Assembly: GCF_029633865.1 (NCBI RefSeq)
Contig: NC_079223.1
Location: forward strand, 35,151,391-35,215,390
DNA length: 64,000 bases
Direction of reading: 5' to 3'
DNA from: Lampris incognitus
Lineage: Eukaryota > Chordata > Actinopteri > Lampriformes > Lampridae
Position numbers and translations under genes: made by a program. This document shows, in pieces, positions 21,861-32,994 of the stretch. Within the stretch, counting starts at the first letter, position 1. Each line of letters opens with the position of its first letter. The notes under the pieces were generated by a model, which was given only the letters and a program-made list of their open reading frames with translations, was not told the origin of the DNA and ran no database searches.

Positions 21861-23354
21861 CTGTTTAGAGAGCTGGCTGACAAGATGCTGCTTGAATCGC
21901 CATTTGTTTTCTATAACTCTTTCTTCTTCTTCATAGTGGTCAATTATTTTTTTCTAAACAAATTATTTGATGCATTGACGGGAACCACAGCACTGCCTTG
22001 CACCGTGTTCTCCTTGTCTTTATCTCCTCTGCCTGCCCTGTCTCCTCCTGCTTCTCCGCCAGCCCCTGGAGTGATGCGGTAAATGACAGCTTGTAAGTAA
22101 ATGAAATGCTGGATTAACTGACGCCATCACTATTCCATCCTCAAAAGACAGTTTTTAAGGCCGTCTTTGTAAAAGCAGACACGGCGCAGGGTGTAATCTA
22201 ATCTCTAATCGAGTTTACCAGCACTGAAAACGCACACGCATGCTTGCACGCATGCACGCACGCACACATGCACGCGCACACACAACCTAATGAAGGGACC
22301 TATATTTTTTTTATAAGATCAGTTTCTGACAAATATAGAACATACAGAACACCAAAAGTGCTGCATATGTTTGACACATTAAAGTCCTGTGACTTTTGCA
22401 TAATCACTGAAAGATCTTCACCATAAGCGACACGACCCCACACTCAACCCAGTCAGAAGAAAGGCACACACTGCAACAGCACGGGGAAACACATGCCCTG
22501 ACAGATCTGGAAATGAATGTGATGAAAAATCATCAGCAAATCTCTCACACGGTAACAGGAAGTACTCGGCATCCTGACTTAGAGACTGACGTAAACATTG
22601 GCATGGTGTTTTGCAACCGTTGCAGTCAGTCTGCTTCAAGTTCATATTGCATCCTCACCAATGACATTGATCAAAGTAAAAAAAAACAAGCAGTCAAATG
22701 AAGTTGGCAGTGCTGACGTAGCTCACATCAGGGGAAAGATTAACATACCACTTTTAAAAGGCAGACACGAGGAAAAAAGACAGCAAAACCCCTGCACAGA
22801 AAAATGAGGCACAGCACCTGGCATCAAGGGCTAACAGATCTAACGTGACAGCCGGAGAGTGGGGAGAGAAAGGCGAATGGGGCAGGCCGAACATGTCCAG
22901 GGCATTCCTGGGAGCCAGAGAGAGAAGGCCGAGTAATCTGAGAAATAAAATCGCACAGCCGTAGGGGGTTTCAGGTAATCCATTAGTAAAAGATGGCAAC
23001 AAATATTGTCTCTGTGCCAGTGGTGGTCATGTAATCCTGGTTTCCCTGGGTCCCGTTCTCTTACAACCAAGAGGGAAAGAAATTGATTGCGGCGAGTGAA
23101 TGCAGGCTGCTGGGGGGGGGGGGGCATATAAAGAACAGATGACGCTCATTTCCAAAACACGACCTCCCGTCAAGAGCAGAGGCCTCCAACGCCTTGTGAT
23201 ATTAATTCATGTTTGGTAGTCATGGGCGAGCTAATGGACTCCATGCAAACGACGCTCTGCAGGCATGGACTGCAAAGTGGCCTCTGTAGTTAGAAATAGA
23301 GCTGTTACACATTACCACGCCATGTACTTCTTTACTTCTCTACTCTGTACGCGA
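21861..23354. other. spock2-ddit4 spacer, no gene seen
   Basis: Non-coding. Contains a CA/CG-rich stretch (22228-22284) and a G-run at 23113-23124. No exon recognised. Confidence 0.45.
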
Positions 23355-23800
23355 CTAGGGACATAGGGTAGCGTGGCGGACTATTCCGTTGCCTACCAAC
23401 ATGGGGATCGCCGGATTGAATCCCCGTGTTGCCTCGTTTTGGTTGGGCGTCCCTAAAGACACAAGTGGCCGTGTCTGCGGGTGGGAAACCGGATGTGGGT
23501 ATGTGTCCTGGTCGTTGCACTAGCGCCTCCTCTGGTCGGTCGGGGTGCCTGTTCAAGGGGGAGGGGGAACTGGGGGAAACAGTGTGATCCTCCCACGTGC
23601 TACGTCCCCCTGGTGAAACTCTTGACTGTCAGGTGAAAAGAAGCGGCTGGCGACTCCACATGTATCGGAGGAGGCATGTGGTAGTCTGCAGCCCTCCTCG
23701 GATCGGCAGAGGGGGTGGAGCAGAGATCGGGATGGCTCAGAAGAGTGGGGTAATTAGCCAAGTACAACTGGGGAGAAAAAGGGGGGGATCTTTAAAAAAT
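23355..23800 (+). repeat. tRNA-derived SINE (same family as 38459-38882)
   Basis: Starts near GGGTAGCGTGGCGGACTATT, has the GGATCGCCGGATTGAATCCC promoter region, and is complete through CGACTCCACATGTATCGGAG and the GGGGAGAAAAAGGGGG tail. It ends in AATAAATAAATAA. It is full-length and moderately diverged. Confidence 0.85.
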
Positions 23801-24840
23801 AAATAAATAAGATAAAGGACATTAACCTTAAAATGTTTTTGTGTGCATTAACCATAATGGAAAATAATGTAGGTAGATTCATGTAGGCCACTGTACTATA
23901 CCAAAATAGTTGTGTTTTGACTTGATTTGGATATATGAAATGGACATAATCCTTTACTTCACGATGATAAATCCTGGAAAGAGAATTCCTTTACATCCAG
24001 CAGGATTTATGACTACTAAAGCAGCCCCAACATCAGCATTCTGCATTAATTTAGATTGAAATCCAAAAGAAAAGGAAGGGAAAACATCTACGCTCATGCT
24101 AAATAATGCATTGTGCACTAAAGCGAGAGACGGCATCAACGGGCAGCTCAAGGAGAAGTCAAGGTAAGGACACCTATAAATAATGATCACGATCTTTTTC
24201 TCATCCCTAATGTCGGGCAGCGCAGTTCAACACATGCCTATGTAGTACGTAATGACCTTCCTATTCTTTGCCCATCATTTGGCTTAGCAATTTCTCCCCC
24301 TACTGACATTTAATCAATATAAATAATGACGCAGAGTCTCACACGCTTTGAAATACAATTTGAATTACATGGAGCAAAGCTTCTTAGGGGTATTTTATGT
24401 TAGGTCAAAGGGGAATGCAAGTGAGAAATACTTGTTTGAGAGAAACTATATAGATTTTAGGGGCCCAGTGGCCTGAATCAAAAATTTTGTTCCAGCCCTT
24501 GCAGGCTACTGTAGACCAGACAGGTGAAATGTGTGCAGATGCAAGGTGTATAAAAGAATAGATACATGCAACCATGAGCTGGATTTTAACTGAAAGGTAT
24601 ATAGCACCACATTAAACAAATACACAAAAGGCCTCATGAAAGACACAACAGGATCTTGACATAATAAGAGATAATGTGTTTGCAAATGTCCAACCAGCTG
24701 AAGTGTCCTTGAGCAAGAGACTCGTTCCCTGCAAGCTCCAGAGTTTCTGACCTGCAGCTGAATTTATGTCCTGACTTCCCTGTGCAGTAGAGCAAACAAA
24801 AAGAGAGCTTCTCTTTGCACCCCGAGACTTACGAAGTCAG
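23801..24840. other. Spacer, no gene seen
   Basis: AT-rich, with no exon or repeat recognised. Confidence 0.45.
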
Positions 24841-24934
24841 TTAGATGATTGATGAAACGTTTCTCCCAATAAATGCGTCCAGATGAACTGATTCAACTTG
24901 CTGAGATTTCCTTACCTGGATTACTGAACATGCA
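24841..24934 (+). mobile_element. Penelope-like element, short 3' fragment
   Basis: Contains GATGAAACGTTTCTCCCAAT, then TCCAGATGAACTGATTCAAC and a TACCTGGATTACTGA end. These phrases also occur in the larger fragments at 25905-26245 and 35345-35735. It is a short fossil with no coding part. Confidence 0.55.
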
Positions 24935-25664
24935 CCCAGACATTTGCATTTGCTCCTCTCTGCAGGGAAGATAAAATTCATCAAGTACAATAAGCCCAAT
25001 TTGACATCAATATATGAATTTGTAGTGTGAAGTGTCAAGGTCTTGATATAACAGTGTGCCTGACATGATATACAGATCTGTTTCTGCCTCCTTTGGCAAT
25101 AACCTTAAACAGAACACTGTCCCTGATCCAAACTGAGGGGACAGAGACACAGAGGCGAAGGCAGAAGCTGTTCTGCATCCTGCACTTAAAGCCTTTTGGA
25201 TAAACACCACAGTCAAATTACCGAGGGCGTGGACTGAATCATTAAAATAATGGGATGATCTGCATCTTGTTCAAAAGATACGCATCACTTTCCCCAAGAA
25301 GCAGGAAGCCATTTTTGGTTTGTTTTATTGTGTTCATTTAGACTGTGCTTAAAAAAACATTTTGCAGTGTTATCACAAAAGTGTTCTTTTCATCCAGACT
25401 CAAAACATATCCACTTGACCTCCATTTATCAACTCTTGTGTTAAAGAGCCTGGGCCTAGCCAGCCTATAACAGGTCTCTTAGGCTTGATGGAACTGGAGA
25501 AACAGGGCTCATCGCAATTATTTTGTATTTTTGCTTTATTCACGACATGTCACGTTTAAGCCCGGCCAAAGTAAGAGACTGCATTGCCCTTCCGCCTCCA
25601 GGGGGAAAATGTAGACTTAACATGCCACTGTACTGTGTAACTGCACCTGATAAACGCAAATTTT

Positions 25665-25738
25665 TTTTTAAAAAAAAGATGGAAAGAAAGAAAGAAAGAA
25701 AGAAAGAACGAAAGAACGAAAGAAAGAAAGAAGGAAAA
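25665..25738 (+). repeat. (GAAA)n microsatellite with preceding A/T run
   Basis: GAAAG and GAACG repeats following a poly-A-rich stretch. Confidence 0.85.
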
Positions 25739-25904
25739 GGTAGACATTAGTGGAATAGCCAAATAAAATTGGCCTTTAAACTCAAATTTTTTTGTTTAAA
25801 ATTTCACTGATTTGAATATTATGCACTACCGCCATCATCTGGACATATGGTGTATTACATCTTCACTGACGCTTAACAGAACGACTTCATTAAAGACGTC
25901 TTTA

Positions 25905-26245
25905 TGCACGCTCAATATTCTATACATCGATGTGAAGAGGGAACGACCATCCCTGGAGGGAGGGGTGGGCTAAGACTGTATCTGTCGCCATCTTACAATG
26001 CTGTGAGTGCACCCACTCCCCAGTCCTCTGTGGCTAGTGCACATGGCCATTTTAACGCTAGTTAGGGCAATTTGCACATGAAACTGATCGTTGTTTTCAG
26101 TCGTTATGCCACTGTATTGTTTATAAGGGTGGGGATGCCTGCAGTCAATTTCGAGTGAAGAGGTCACTTTGATGAGTGATGAAACGTTTCTGTCAATAAA
26201 CGTTGTGTCCAGATGGACTGTTTCAACTTTCTGTGATTTCATTAA
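25905..26245 (+). mobile_element. Penelope-like element, 3' fragment
   Basis: The left end translates as IYIDVKRERPSL, which I recognise as the end of the GIY-YIG endonuclease domain of a fish Penelope-like retroelement. The shared 3' non-coding part follows (TGCACATGAAACTGATCGTT, then AGGGTGGGGATGCCTGCAGT, then GATGAAACGTTTCTGTCAAT). It is a truncated, broken fossil. The same family lies at 24841-24934 (+) and 35345-35735 (-). Confidence 0.65.
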
Positions 26246-26379
26246 AGTGCTCCAGCAGAGTGGGAAGAGATTGGTCTATACAAACTTCTTTTTTTTGCCA
26301 TTTCTACATTGTCGTGTAATGTATGCTTTACCAACTTGGCAACTAAATCAGACCTCCAAGCCGAGTTATTATAGTTCTG

Positions 26380-26715
26380 TATTTCTCATTAGTTTTTTTT
26401 AACTTTCACTTCGTTTTGAAATTTTGTGTTCAACTCCGTTTAGTTTTAGTTAGTTTCCATAGTGGTTTGCTTGTTTCATTTTAGTTTTATAGTCTAAATT
26501 TTTTTTATTTTAATTTAGGTTTTATTAGTTTCAGCAATTTTTTTAATCGGGGGGGGGTATTTGTCAGGGGCAAGATTCAAGAAGTTCAGAATAGGTATTA
26601 CAATGCAAAAACAACAGTTTTGTAAGTACACAATGTCGTTTCAGTTAGTTTTCGTTTTTTTTTCTAAAGTCTAGTTTTTATTTTTATTTCAGTCAACTAA
26701 AATGTTTTTTTCTCT
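26380..26715. repeat. Low-complexity T-rich / TTTAGTT repeat tract
   Basis: Degenerate repeats of TTAGTTTTAGTT-like units on both sides of a G-run at 26550-26557. The unit resembles the AACTAAAACTAAAACT tracts common in fish DNA. No gene. Confidence 0.55.
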
Positions 26716-27280
26716 TCTCACACCTAGAATTAGTGTTTAGTGTAGCTTCAGTTTACTATTTACTAATAACCTTGTTAGCAAGTAAACAAATGAGCCAAAA
26801 AGACTGGCAGAGAAAACCCAGCGTGATAGTTAGCATATGGCTAACTGCTGGATATCGGTGCGTTAATGCTAAAATACAGAGACGGCCGCACACTCACGGC
26901 CCCATACAGTAATGTAAAGCAACCTTTACATTTTAGTCCCGCATCTATCATCTTTACTGTTCTGCTGATAACAAGTGTATTTAATCGATCGAAACGCCTT
27001 ATTTTACCCCCCCTCTCCCTCAAACTCAGTGGTTTAAGTTGCGGCGAGCGGTTTTGTCAAACTAAACAACTTCTGGTAAAGTTGATGACAGAGTTGTAAC
27101 TAGGAATTGCTGAGGGTTATTAAAACCAACGTCGGTATGATGTTTATTCGTATATACCGATTAACAGTGGGCTGGGTTGTATACAATTTAGACAACTCAA
27201 AAGATTTTTTTTTTTTGTAAACAAGATAAAGAATCCCTTGCGCACATATTTCTGATATTCAATAGCTTTTCAACAGTACG
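26716..27280. other. Spacer, no gene seen
   Basis: Non-coding DNA upstream of ddit4, with no exon recognised. Confidence 0.4.
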
Positions 27281-27784
27281 CAGCCTACGTGCGATACGTG
27301 TCGGTCATGGTGAGTAAACCTGTTCGAACAGGAATGAGGGGCTGGCTCCCGAAAACTCGTTTGTCACTTTTTGAATCCTGCAAAATGTGCAAATAAAACC
27401 AGTAACAGTTATGCTGCGTTGGGTGTGCTGGTCTTTACATTGAAAGCTCGGCTAAATACAGCACAATTACAATCAGTATAAGCTATACTACTTTTTAGTA
27501 GAAAATGTTGACAGTTTTGGGCAAGTTTTGGGGGGGAGGGGGCATAGTGGGGGTTGTTGGGTCTGACCGCTTCATCAAAGGGGACCTAAACGTTACTAGG
27601 CAGGTTAGAAGGTTGAGGACGTGTTGTGAACGCTGATTGGCCGAGAAATACAGTGGGCGGGGCGTTTCGGCAGGGGTATTTATTGCATTGTTCCATTGTT
27701 TCCAGTGTGTTTTCCAGCTGGTCTGGCAGAGGGGCTCCCTAGACACCGCTCCACTTTTAAACGTAGACTTTTTTCCCCGTTTAA
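27281..27784 (+). promoter_or_regulatory. ddit4 upstream region with ACGTG cores, CCAAT and GC boxes
   Basis: Three ACGTG cores (27287-27291, 27296-27300, 27619-27623) match the hypoxia-response core. The first two are spaced 9 bp apart. An inverted CCAAT (GATTGG, 27634-27639) and a GC box (GTGGGCGGGGCG, about 27653-27664) lead into a TATA-like GGTATTTATTG at 27675-27685, about 100 bp before the start codon. The arrangement suits a stress-inducible gene. Mammalian DDIT4 is an established HIF-1 target. That these particular cores act here is inference. Confidence 0.6.
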
Positions 27785-28697
27785 ATGTCTTTTTCCTGCG
27801 ATCATTCTATGGACGGAAGTTTTCCTCCATCCCCAGCGGAGGACCGGGGTTCAAAAAGGCTGTCGTGGAGCAATCTGCTGCAGAGACTGACTAAACTAAA
27901 GGGAGTCAATGAGAAACTCACAGCAGATCAGCGCAACCGGAGTACAACTGGTGAGTATTGCAGGCTTGTGCTTTTGTCTGGGGAGGCTCTCTTGGCTTTT
28001 ATCTGGGGTGATTCACAAGTCCTATCGGCAGGATTCAAGAAAATAACTCGTTAATGTCTTTTATTTATAAATTATAAGAGTTTTGTAGTCTGGAATTACA
28101 CTTCCAGATTGAAATGACATACACCACCAAATCAAGATTCATATTTAGCTTTCTAAACCTCTTCTTTTTTTTCTTTTCTTTTTTAAAGGATCTGTGGCAG
28201 ACATTTCCATGTCAGACTCGGAGAGCAGTGTCTTCATTCATCCACTGGAGGAGACCCTGGCTGCAGAGGTTGTGGAAATCATAGCCCAAAGCCTAAGTGA
28301 CACATCACTCATTGCTCTAAGCTGTTCCAAGCTCATTTTACCTGACTGCCTTCTGCACAACATTGGACAAGAACTCCTCCACTTGGCTGCAAGTGAGCCA
28401 TGTGGCCTGAGGGGAGCGATTATAGACCTATGTGTGGACATGGGTGACCGGGAAAATCTACAAAGCGTGGACGAAATAGCTGTTGATGGCAGTTTAGTCC
28501 CAACCTTCCATGTAACCCTGATCCTGAGACCTGAGGCTGGAGGATTGTGGCCCAGGGTTCAGAAACTCTTCAAGGGCAACACACAGAGTCATAGTACAAT
28601 TTCAAGGCACCAACACACTCTAAGACTCGGTACTGGCTTCCGTGTCATCAAAAGAAAACTGTACTGTACAGGGGAGCTACTGATCGAGGAGTGCTAG
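27785..28697 (+). CDS. ddit4: ddit4 (REDD1), stress-induced mTORC1 inhibitor
   Basis: Two coding exons, 27785-27950 and 28189-28697, join across a 238-bp intron (GTGAGT ... TTTTAAAG) to give 224 residues, close to the 232 of human DDIT4. The N-terminal exon is variable and serine-rich (RLSWSNLLQRLTKLKG). The second exon holds the conserved fold, with SEPCGLRGAIIDLCVDMGD, then SLVPTFHVTLILRPEAG, and the C-terminal signature LGTGFRVIKRKLYCTGELL followed by IEEC. The protein is cytosolic; it restrains mTORC1 through TSC1/TSC2 under hypoxia, DNA damage and glucocorticoid stress. The start is the first ATG in frame after the TATA-like box. The next gene, dnajb12, converges on it from the right. 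I see no defect. Confidence 0.95.
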
Positions 28698-29094
28698 TGA
28701 ACAAATACTCTGCTCAGTAAGAAGTCAAGCCTATTAAAACTGAGATAGGCACACAGAGAACACCGGTGGCTTTAGCATTGCCTCATGTCCATCGTTGATG
28801 CACTCAATAGACACCTCAAATGGCAGTGAAAATATGAATTATTAATTTAATGACATTCCACTGGATGTCACTGCAACGTTCCAGGTCACGTTACCACATA
28901 TTTGTAGATTTGATGTTTGTAGTATTTATTTTTGTTTTTCTTTTTGTGTTTCATGGCAGCTATCCCAGAAATCCAATGTCAGATGGTGAAAAAATATTTG
29001 TTGCTGACATGAGTGACAATGTACGCTGTATGCCAAAACATGGGTCTTAATTTTTTTTCTCATGATAGTGAATTGATACCCTTGATTTGTCAAC

Positions 29095-29130
<36 letters not shown>

Positions 29131-29365
29131 CAGTTATTCCCCGTAACGGTACATTTTATATGTTAAATGTTTTAAAGAAAATTAATGAAATATTTTCTGA
29201 TAAATCTTTGTTCAATCTCCCTTACTCATTTTCATTCTTGTCTTTTACACACATCTATAGAAATCTGCGTCGAAAAGGGAATGACTGTTCAAGAGCCATT
29301 AGAATTATTTAATTAAAAGAAACTTTATACAATTTTAGGATTAAATTTAATAAATACGGGTTCAA
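28698..29365 (+). other. ddit4 3' UTR
   Basis: Non-coding and AT-rich, with (GT)n at 29096-29129. A poly(A) signal AATAAA is at 29350-29355 (TTTAATAAATACG). The end is inferred from that signal. Confidence 0.5.
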
Positions 29366-30042
29366 ATTTGTTTGTGCAATAATTTCCAATACTCATAATC
29401 CAACAGGCTACAAGCAAATCCACAGAATAACATTAAATTCTATCATAAATGATATTAGCTCAACTCCATTAAACCCTGCACTGTTAAAAGTATTTTATTT
29501 ACACTGGTATGAACTATAAAAATTACACTTTATCATCAGTGGCTCAGATGTGTCTACAAGAAGGCCATAAGATTTTTCAGTGTCTAGGAAAACAAAAGGA
29601 TTGGGCTAGAGAAAGCTAAATCTTAGCAGCTTTGTTAACCGTTCAAGGAGACAATAATGCTCTTACATTCAAACGTTACACCACTTGGTTTTCACCACCA
29701 TGAAGACACTAGTGAAGGAAAATGTCAGCCAGTCAGTTCAAGTTTCTAACAGTTCTACAGGAAGCCATTCTACAGAAGGCTGCAGAAGTCTCCCTGACGA
29801 GCTGTTGCCCACCATGTGTAAGGCATGTCTGATTCTATTGGTTTTGCTGCAGTAATATGCTCCAATTTCAGTGGGCCCCAATGGATTTCTTCTTTTTAGA
29901 TTCAAGTACCAAAGAACCTATGAAAAAGAAAAAAAATTGTCATAGATGCCACAAAAGGGATCATTGCATGGCCAGTTACAATAATTATTCCATGTATGTA
30001 GTGAAAATTGCAACAGCTCACCTTTATGTGCATCAGTAGTTT
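29366..30042 (-). other. dnajb12 3' UTR and convergent spacer
   Basis: Downstream of the dnajb12 stop on the minus strand. A minus-strand AATAAA (plus TTTATT at 29494-29499) is a likely poly(A) signal, which would leave about 130 bp between the two convergent transcripts. Confidence 0.45.
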
Positions 30043-32713
30043 CTATCCATGTAGAATAACCTGAATTTCAGACAGTCTGGAGCAGCTTGGAGTCCCCATT
30101 CTCTGTGCGCGCTGATACAAGTCAGTATCTCCAAAGTAACGAGCACGGTAAAGTAAGCCTTCCTCTGTTAAGTGTGTAGGGGAAGAAATATGTCAGGAGA
30201 TATACCTTGCTTAACTCTATTAACATTAGTTTTGATTGTAATATTAGTGCAACAGGACTAAAGCACATCCATAAAAAAGTTTTCATACTACATAGCTTTT
30301 GTCTAATAGACTTACTTTGTTGCTTCTCTTTCCAACAGTTGTTTCGGAGGTTGGAAATGTAGTCTTCTTCCACACTTTTCTCAACATTTCTCAGTTTATT
30401 TCCAGAGTATTCTTCATTGAAACGGTCTCCCACATAGAAAGGCACCTTTAGGGCTGATGTATGCCTTTTGTGAACATGGCCAGCTGACCTGGTCCAAAGA
30501 CATGATATTACATTACAGTCATTTAGCAGACGCTTTTATCCAAAGCGACTTAAAATAAGTGCATTTAACGTAGGAAATCAGGGGAACTACTAGTCATCAG
30601 AGATCATAAGTGCATCTTCTCTCTAAACAAGCATCTAAGAGCAAAACCAGTGCTAAAGTAAAAGTGCAAGAAAGACATTTTTTTTTTAAACGAGCGAATA
30701 CAGTAAGTGCTAAGAGCAAGTAAAAGGGTAGTAGTTCTTGAAGAGGTCAGTTTTCAATCTGCGCCGAAAGATGGGCAGCGACTCATATATCAATTGAGTC
30801 AAACAAACGACATAATTTATTTGAGGAAACTGCCAAGACACATATTGATATAACGTCATAGAGTTTATATAATGGAGAGGCACTTACGGGCGGTAGCTAA
30901 GGCTGTAAGGGGGGTGGGACACCATCATTTGGCTGAGAGCAGATACGACAATGAGGATGAGAATGGGCATCAGCTGGACAAACAGAGCAAGACCTCCCTG
31001 TTCAGGGAAAAAATGTTTTCAAACAGTGACTAAAATGCCAGGAAACATAAATGTGTCAACCGATATGAAACTAGAATACTATAGGTGTATAAAAGGCAAG
31101 ACTTACATCTCTCTGTTCTCTTCTCTCCTGTCTATTCTGTTGGCCAAAGTGCATTCTGCCATTTCTGTAAACATGCACATTACCTGAAAAAGAATATGAT
31201 AAAATAAAGATCACAGGTCCATAAATAGAAGTGCATTACAATACAAAATAAATACTTTATATACACATCTTCTACTTACTAGATGGAAATCCACCACCAA
31301 AGAACATGTTGAAAAGGTCCTCCGGCGAGATGTCTGCTTCAAAGTCATGACGTTGGTGCCTGTGTCTGGTTGGGTGTGATCTTTCCTCTCCATACTGGTC
31401 ATACTGTCTTCGTTTCTCTGGGTTACTCAGCACAGCATAAGCATTTCCAATAGCTGAAGAACACGGCAATGCAAACATTTATGTTAAGCAAACTTGGACC
31501 CATTATTTAAAATGTTTATTATTAAAAACATTTTATTTTCTATACAGAAGCATTAAACACATTAATAGATTTACCTTTAAATGCCTCTGTGGCTCCTGGT
31601 GCATGGTTTTTATCTGGATGGAATTTGAGAGCCAGCTTCCTATAGGCCTTTTTAAGATCTTCTTCATTTGCATCTTTTTCAACTCCAAGAATTTGGTAGT
31701 AATCTTTACAGCTCTTGATTCTACAGGTAAGAAAATAATTTAAAAAAATCAGCAACACAGATCATTAGTGGATTGTAGAAGCACTCAATCGCTGGGAAGC
31801 CTGACTCATACAATATGTAGTAAGTACATATATGCAGTTTATTAAATGAGTTTTCAAGCCTCCAAGCAAAAAGGCCTACTGCTGAAAAAGAACGTACCAC
31901 GATCATTCCTGAATATGCTGGCAACCTCATGACAAGGAAGTTAAGCATAAATATGCTTTTAAGTGTTTTGGGAAAAAAAAGCGAACAAAAACTAACTTTT
32001 TGACAGCATCCAGCTGCTCTGACGTGTATGGTTTAGCGTTGGCTGTGTCTGGGGCACCCTCCCTTGACACATGAGCCTCATCTCCGTGGCTGCGATGTCT
32101 CATTCCGGGTGTATCTCCATTCATAGGACTGTCATTTTCATCTGGAGGTTTTCCATTCTGTCTTAACGATTCCAACAATTCTATAGAATGAAACCAGGGA
32201 AATCGATTAGATTTTTACCAAGCAAAGTTCTTTATTAGGTTTTACTGATGGGCTAATGTTATAGCTAAGCAGCCTGTTGGCGGCTACCACCACGGTTTGT
32301 CATGAAGTCGTTGAGGAAGTGCTAGTCAAACTTCCTCTGCAAACATGACAGCTGAGACAACTAAGATCACTAAATTTGATTAATCAACAACAAAAAAATC
32401 CAGAAAATCCAGATGGGTAGTAAAAAACAAAAAAAAAAGTAAAAAAAACTACAAATACCAGGGTCAGTGAGGAGCTGCAGGCGAGGATTCATCATGCTAA
32501 CGTTAGCATAAAGGTTTTACAGTGACGGCCCATCGACTAAACATTACACCAGAGCTGGAGAATAGCTTGATTCACCTTACCTTTGGCCTGATCTGTCGGA
32601 AACAAGCGCTGCGCCTTTTCTAGAAATTTCCTGGCTTTTTCCGGTTGGTTATTGCTGAGTGCATATAGAGAAATCTTAATACAGCGCTCGGCTTCGTCCT
32701 TGTTTGAGTCCAT
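30043..32713 (-). CDS. dnajb12: dnajb12, ER membrane J-domain co-chaperone
   Basis: Eight coding exons on the minus strand: 32713-32581, 32180-31997, 31720-31575, 31453-31280, 31183-31107, 30997-30888, 30488-30316 and 30164-30043. All have GT-AG borders, and they give 372 residues (human is about 375). The N-terminus [19 protein letters not shown] is the helical repeat region. The J domain covers about 112-176, with the HPD motif at 140-142 ([17 protein letters not shown]). [12 protein letters not shown] lies in the G/F-like part. A single membrane segment is at about 241-259 ([19 protein letters not shown]), followed by the DUF1977 tail ([17 protein letters not shown]-like; here EEDYISN). 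The protein recruits Hsc70 to the cytosolic face of the ER for membrane-protein quality control. It shares a 281-bp promoter with trmt2b. Confidence 0.95.
30505..30790. repeat. Widespread fish interspersed repeat in dnajb12 intron 6
   Basis: Begins ATTACAGTCATTTAGCAGAC followed by GCTTTTATCCAAAGCGACTT, a phrase found in many fish repeats. A body with GCAAGAAAGACATT and GGTCAGTTTTCAATCTGCGC follows. The class is uncertain (SINE or non-autonomous DNA element). It ends just inside the intron, 17 bp from exon 7. Confidence 0.65.
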
Positions 32714-32994
32714 TGCGACACAGCGGAACTGTTTACTTGCCTCCCCCCGGTTGCCTGGAGATGACGTAGTTACAATTTCCGGAACATAAATAGAACGTCA
32801 CACAAGTGAACTCCCTGTAAATCCAGCGTGCATGTGAAGCATCATCGTTATTGTTTTAATATAAAACCGAAAGGTAAAGCTGTTTTTCGCATTGTGATGA
32901 CGTAAGGTGGCTTGAGACCAGGCAGCTGCTTTGTTACTTGTTACAGTCAGTCTCTTCATTCCTTTTTTATGTGAGTTAGTCAAACGTTAGTGAA
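32714..32994. promoter_or_regulatory. Bidirectional promoter of dnajb12 and trmt2b
   Basis: Only 281 bp separate the two divergent start codons. The interval has two CRE-like sites (TGACGTAG at 32762 and TGACGTAA at 32898-32905), a third half-type AACGTCAC near 32794-32801, and an ETS-type TTCCGGAA at 32777-32784. No clear TATA box was seen. CRE plus ETS sites are typical of housekeeping divergent promoters. Use of both start sites from this DNA is inference. Confidence 0.7.
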
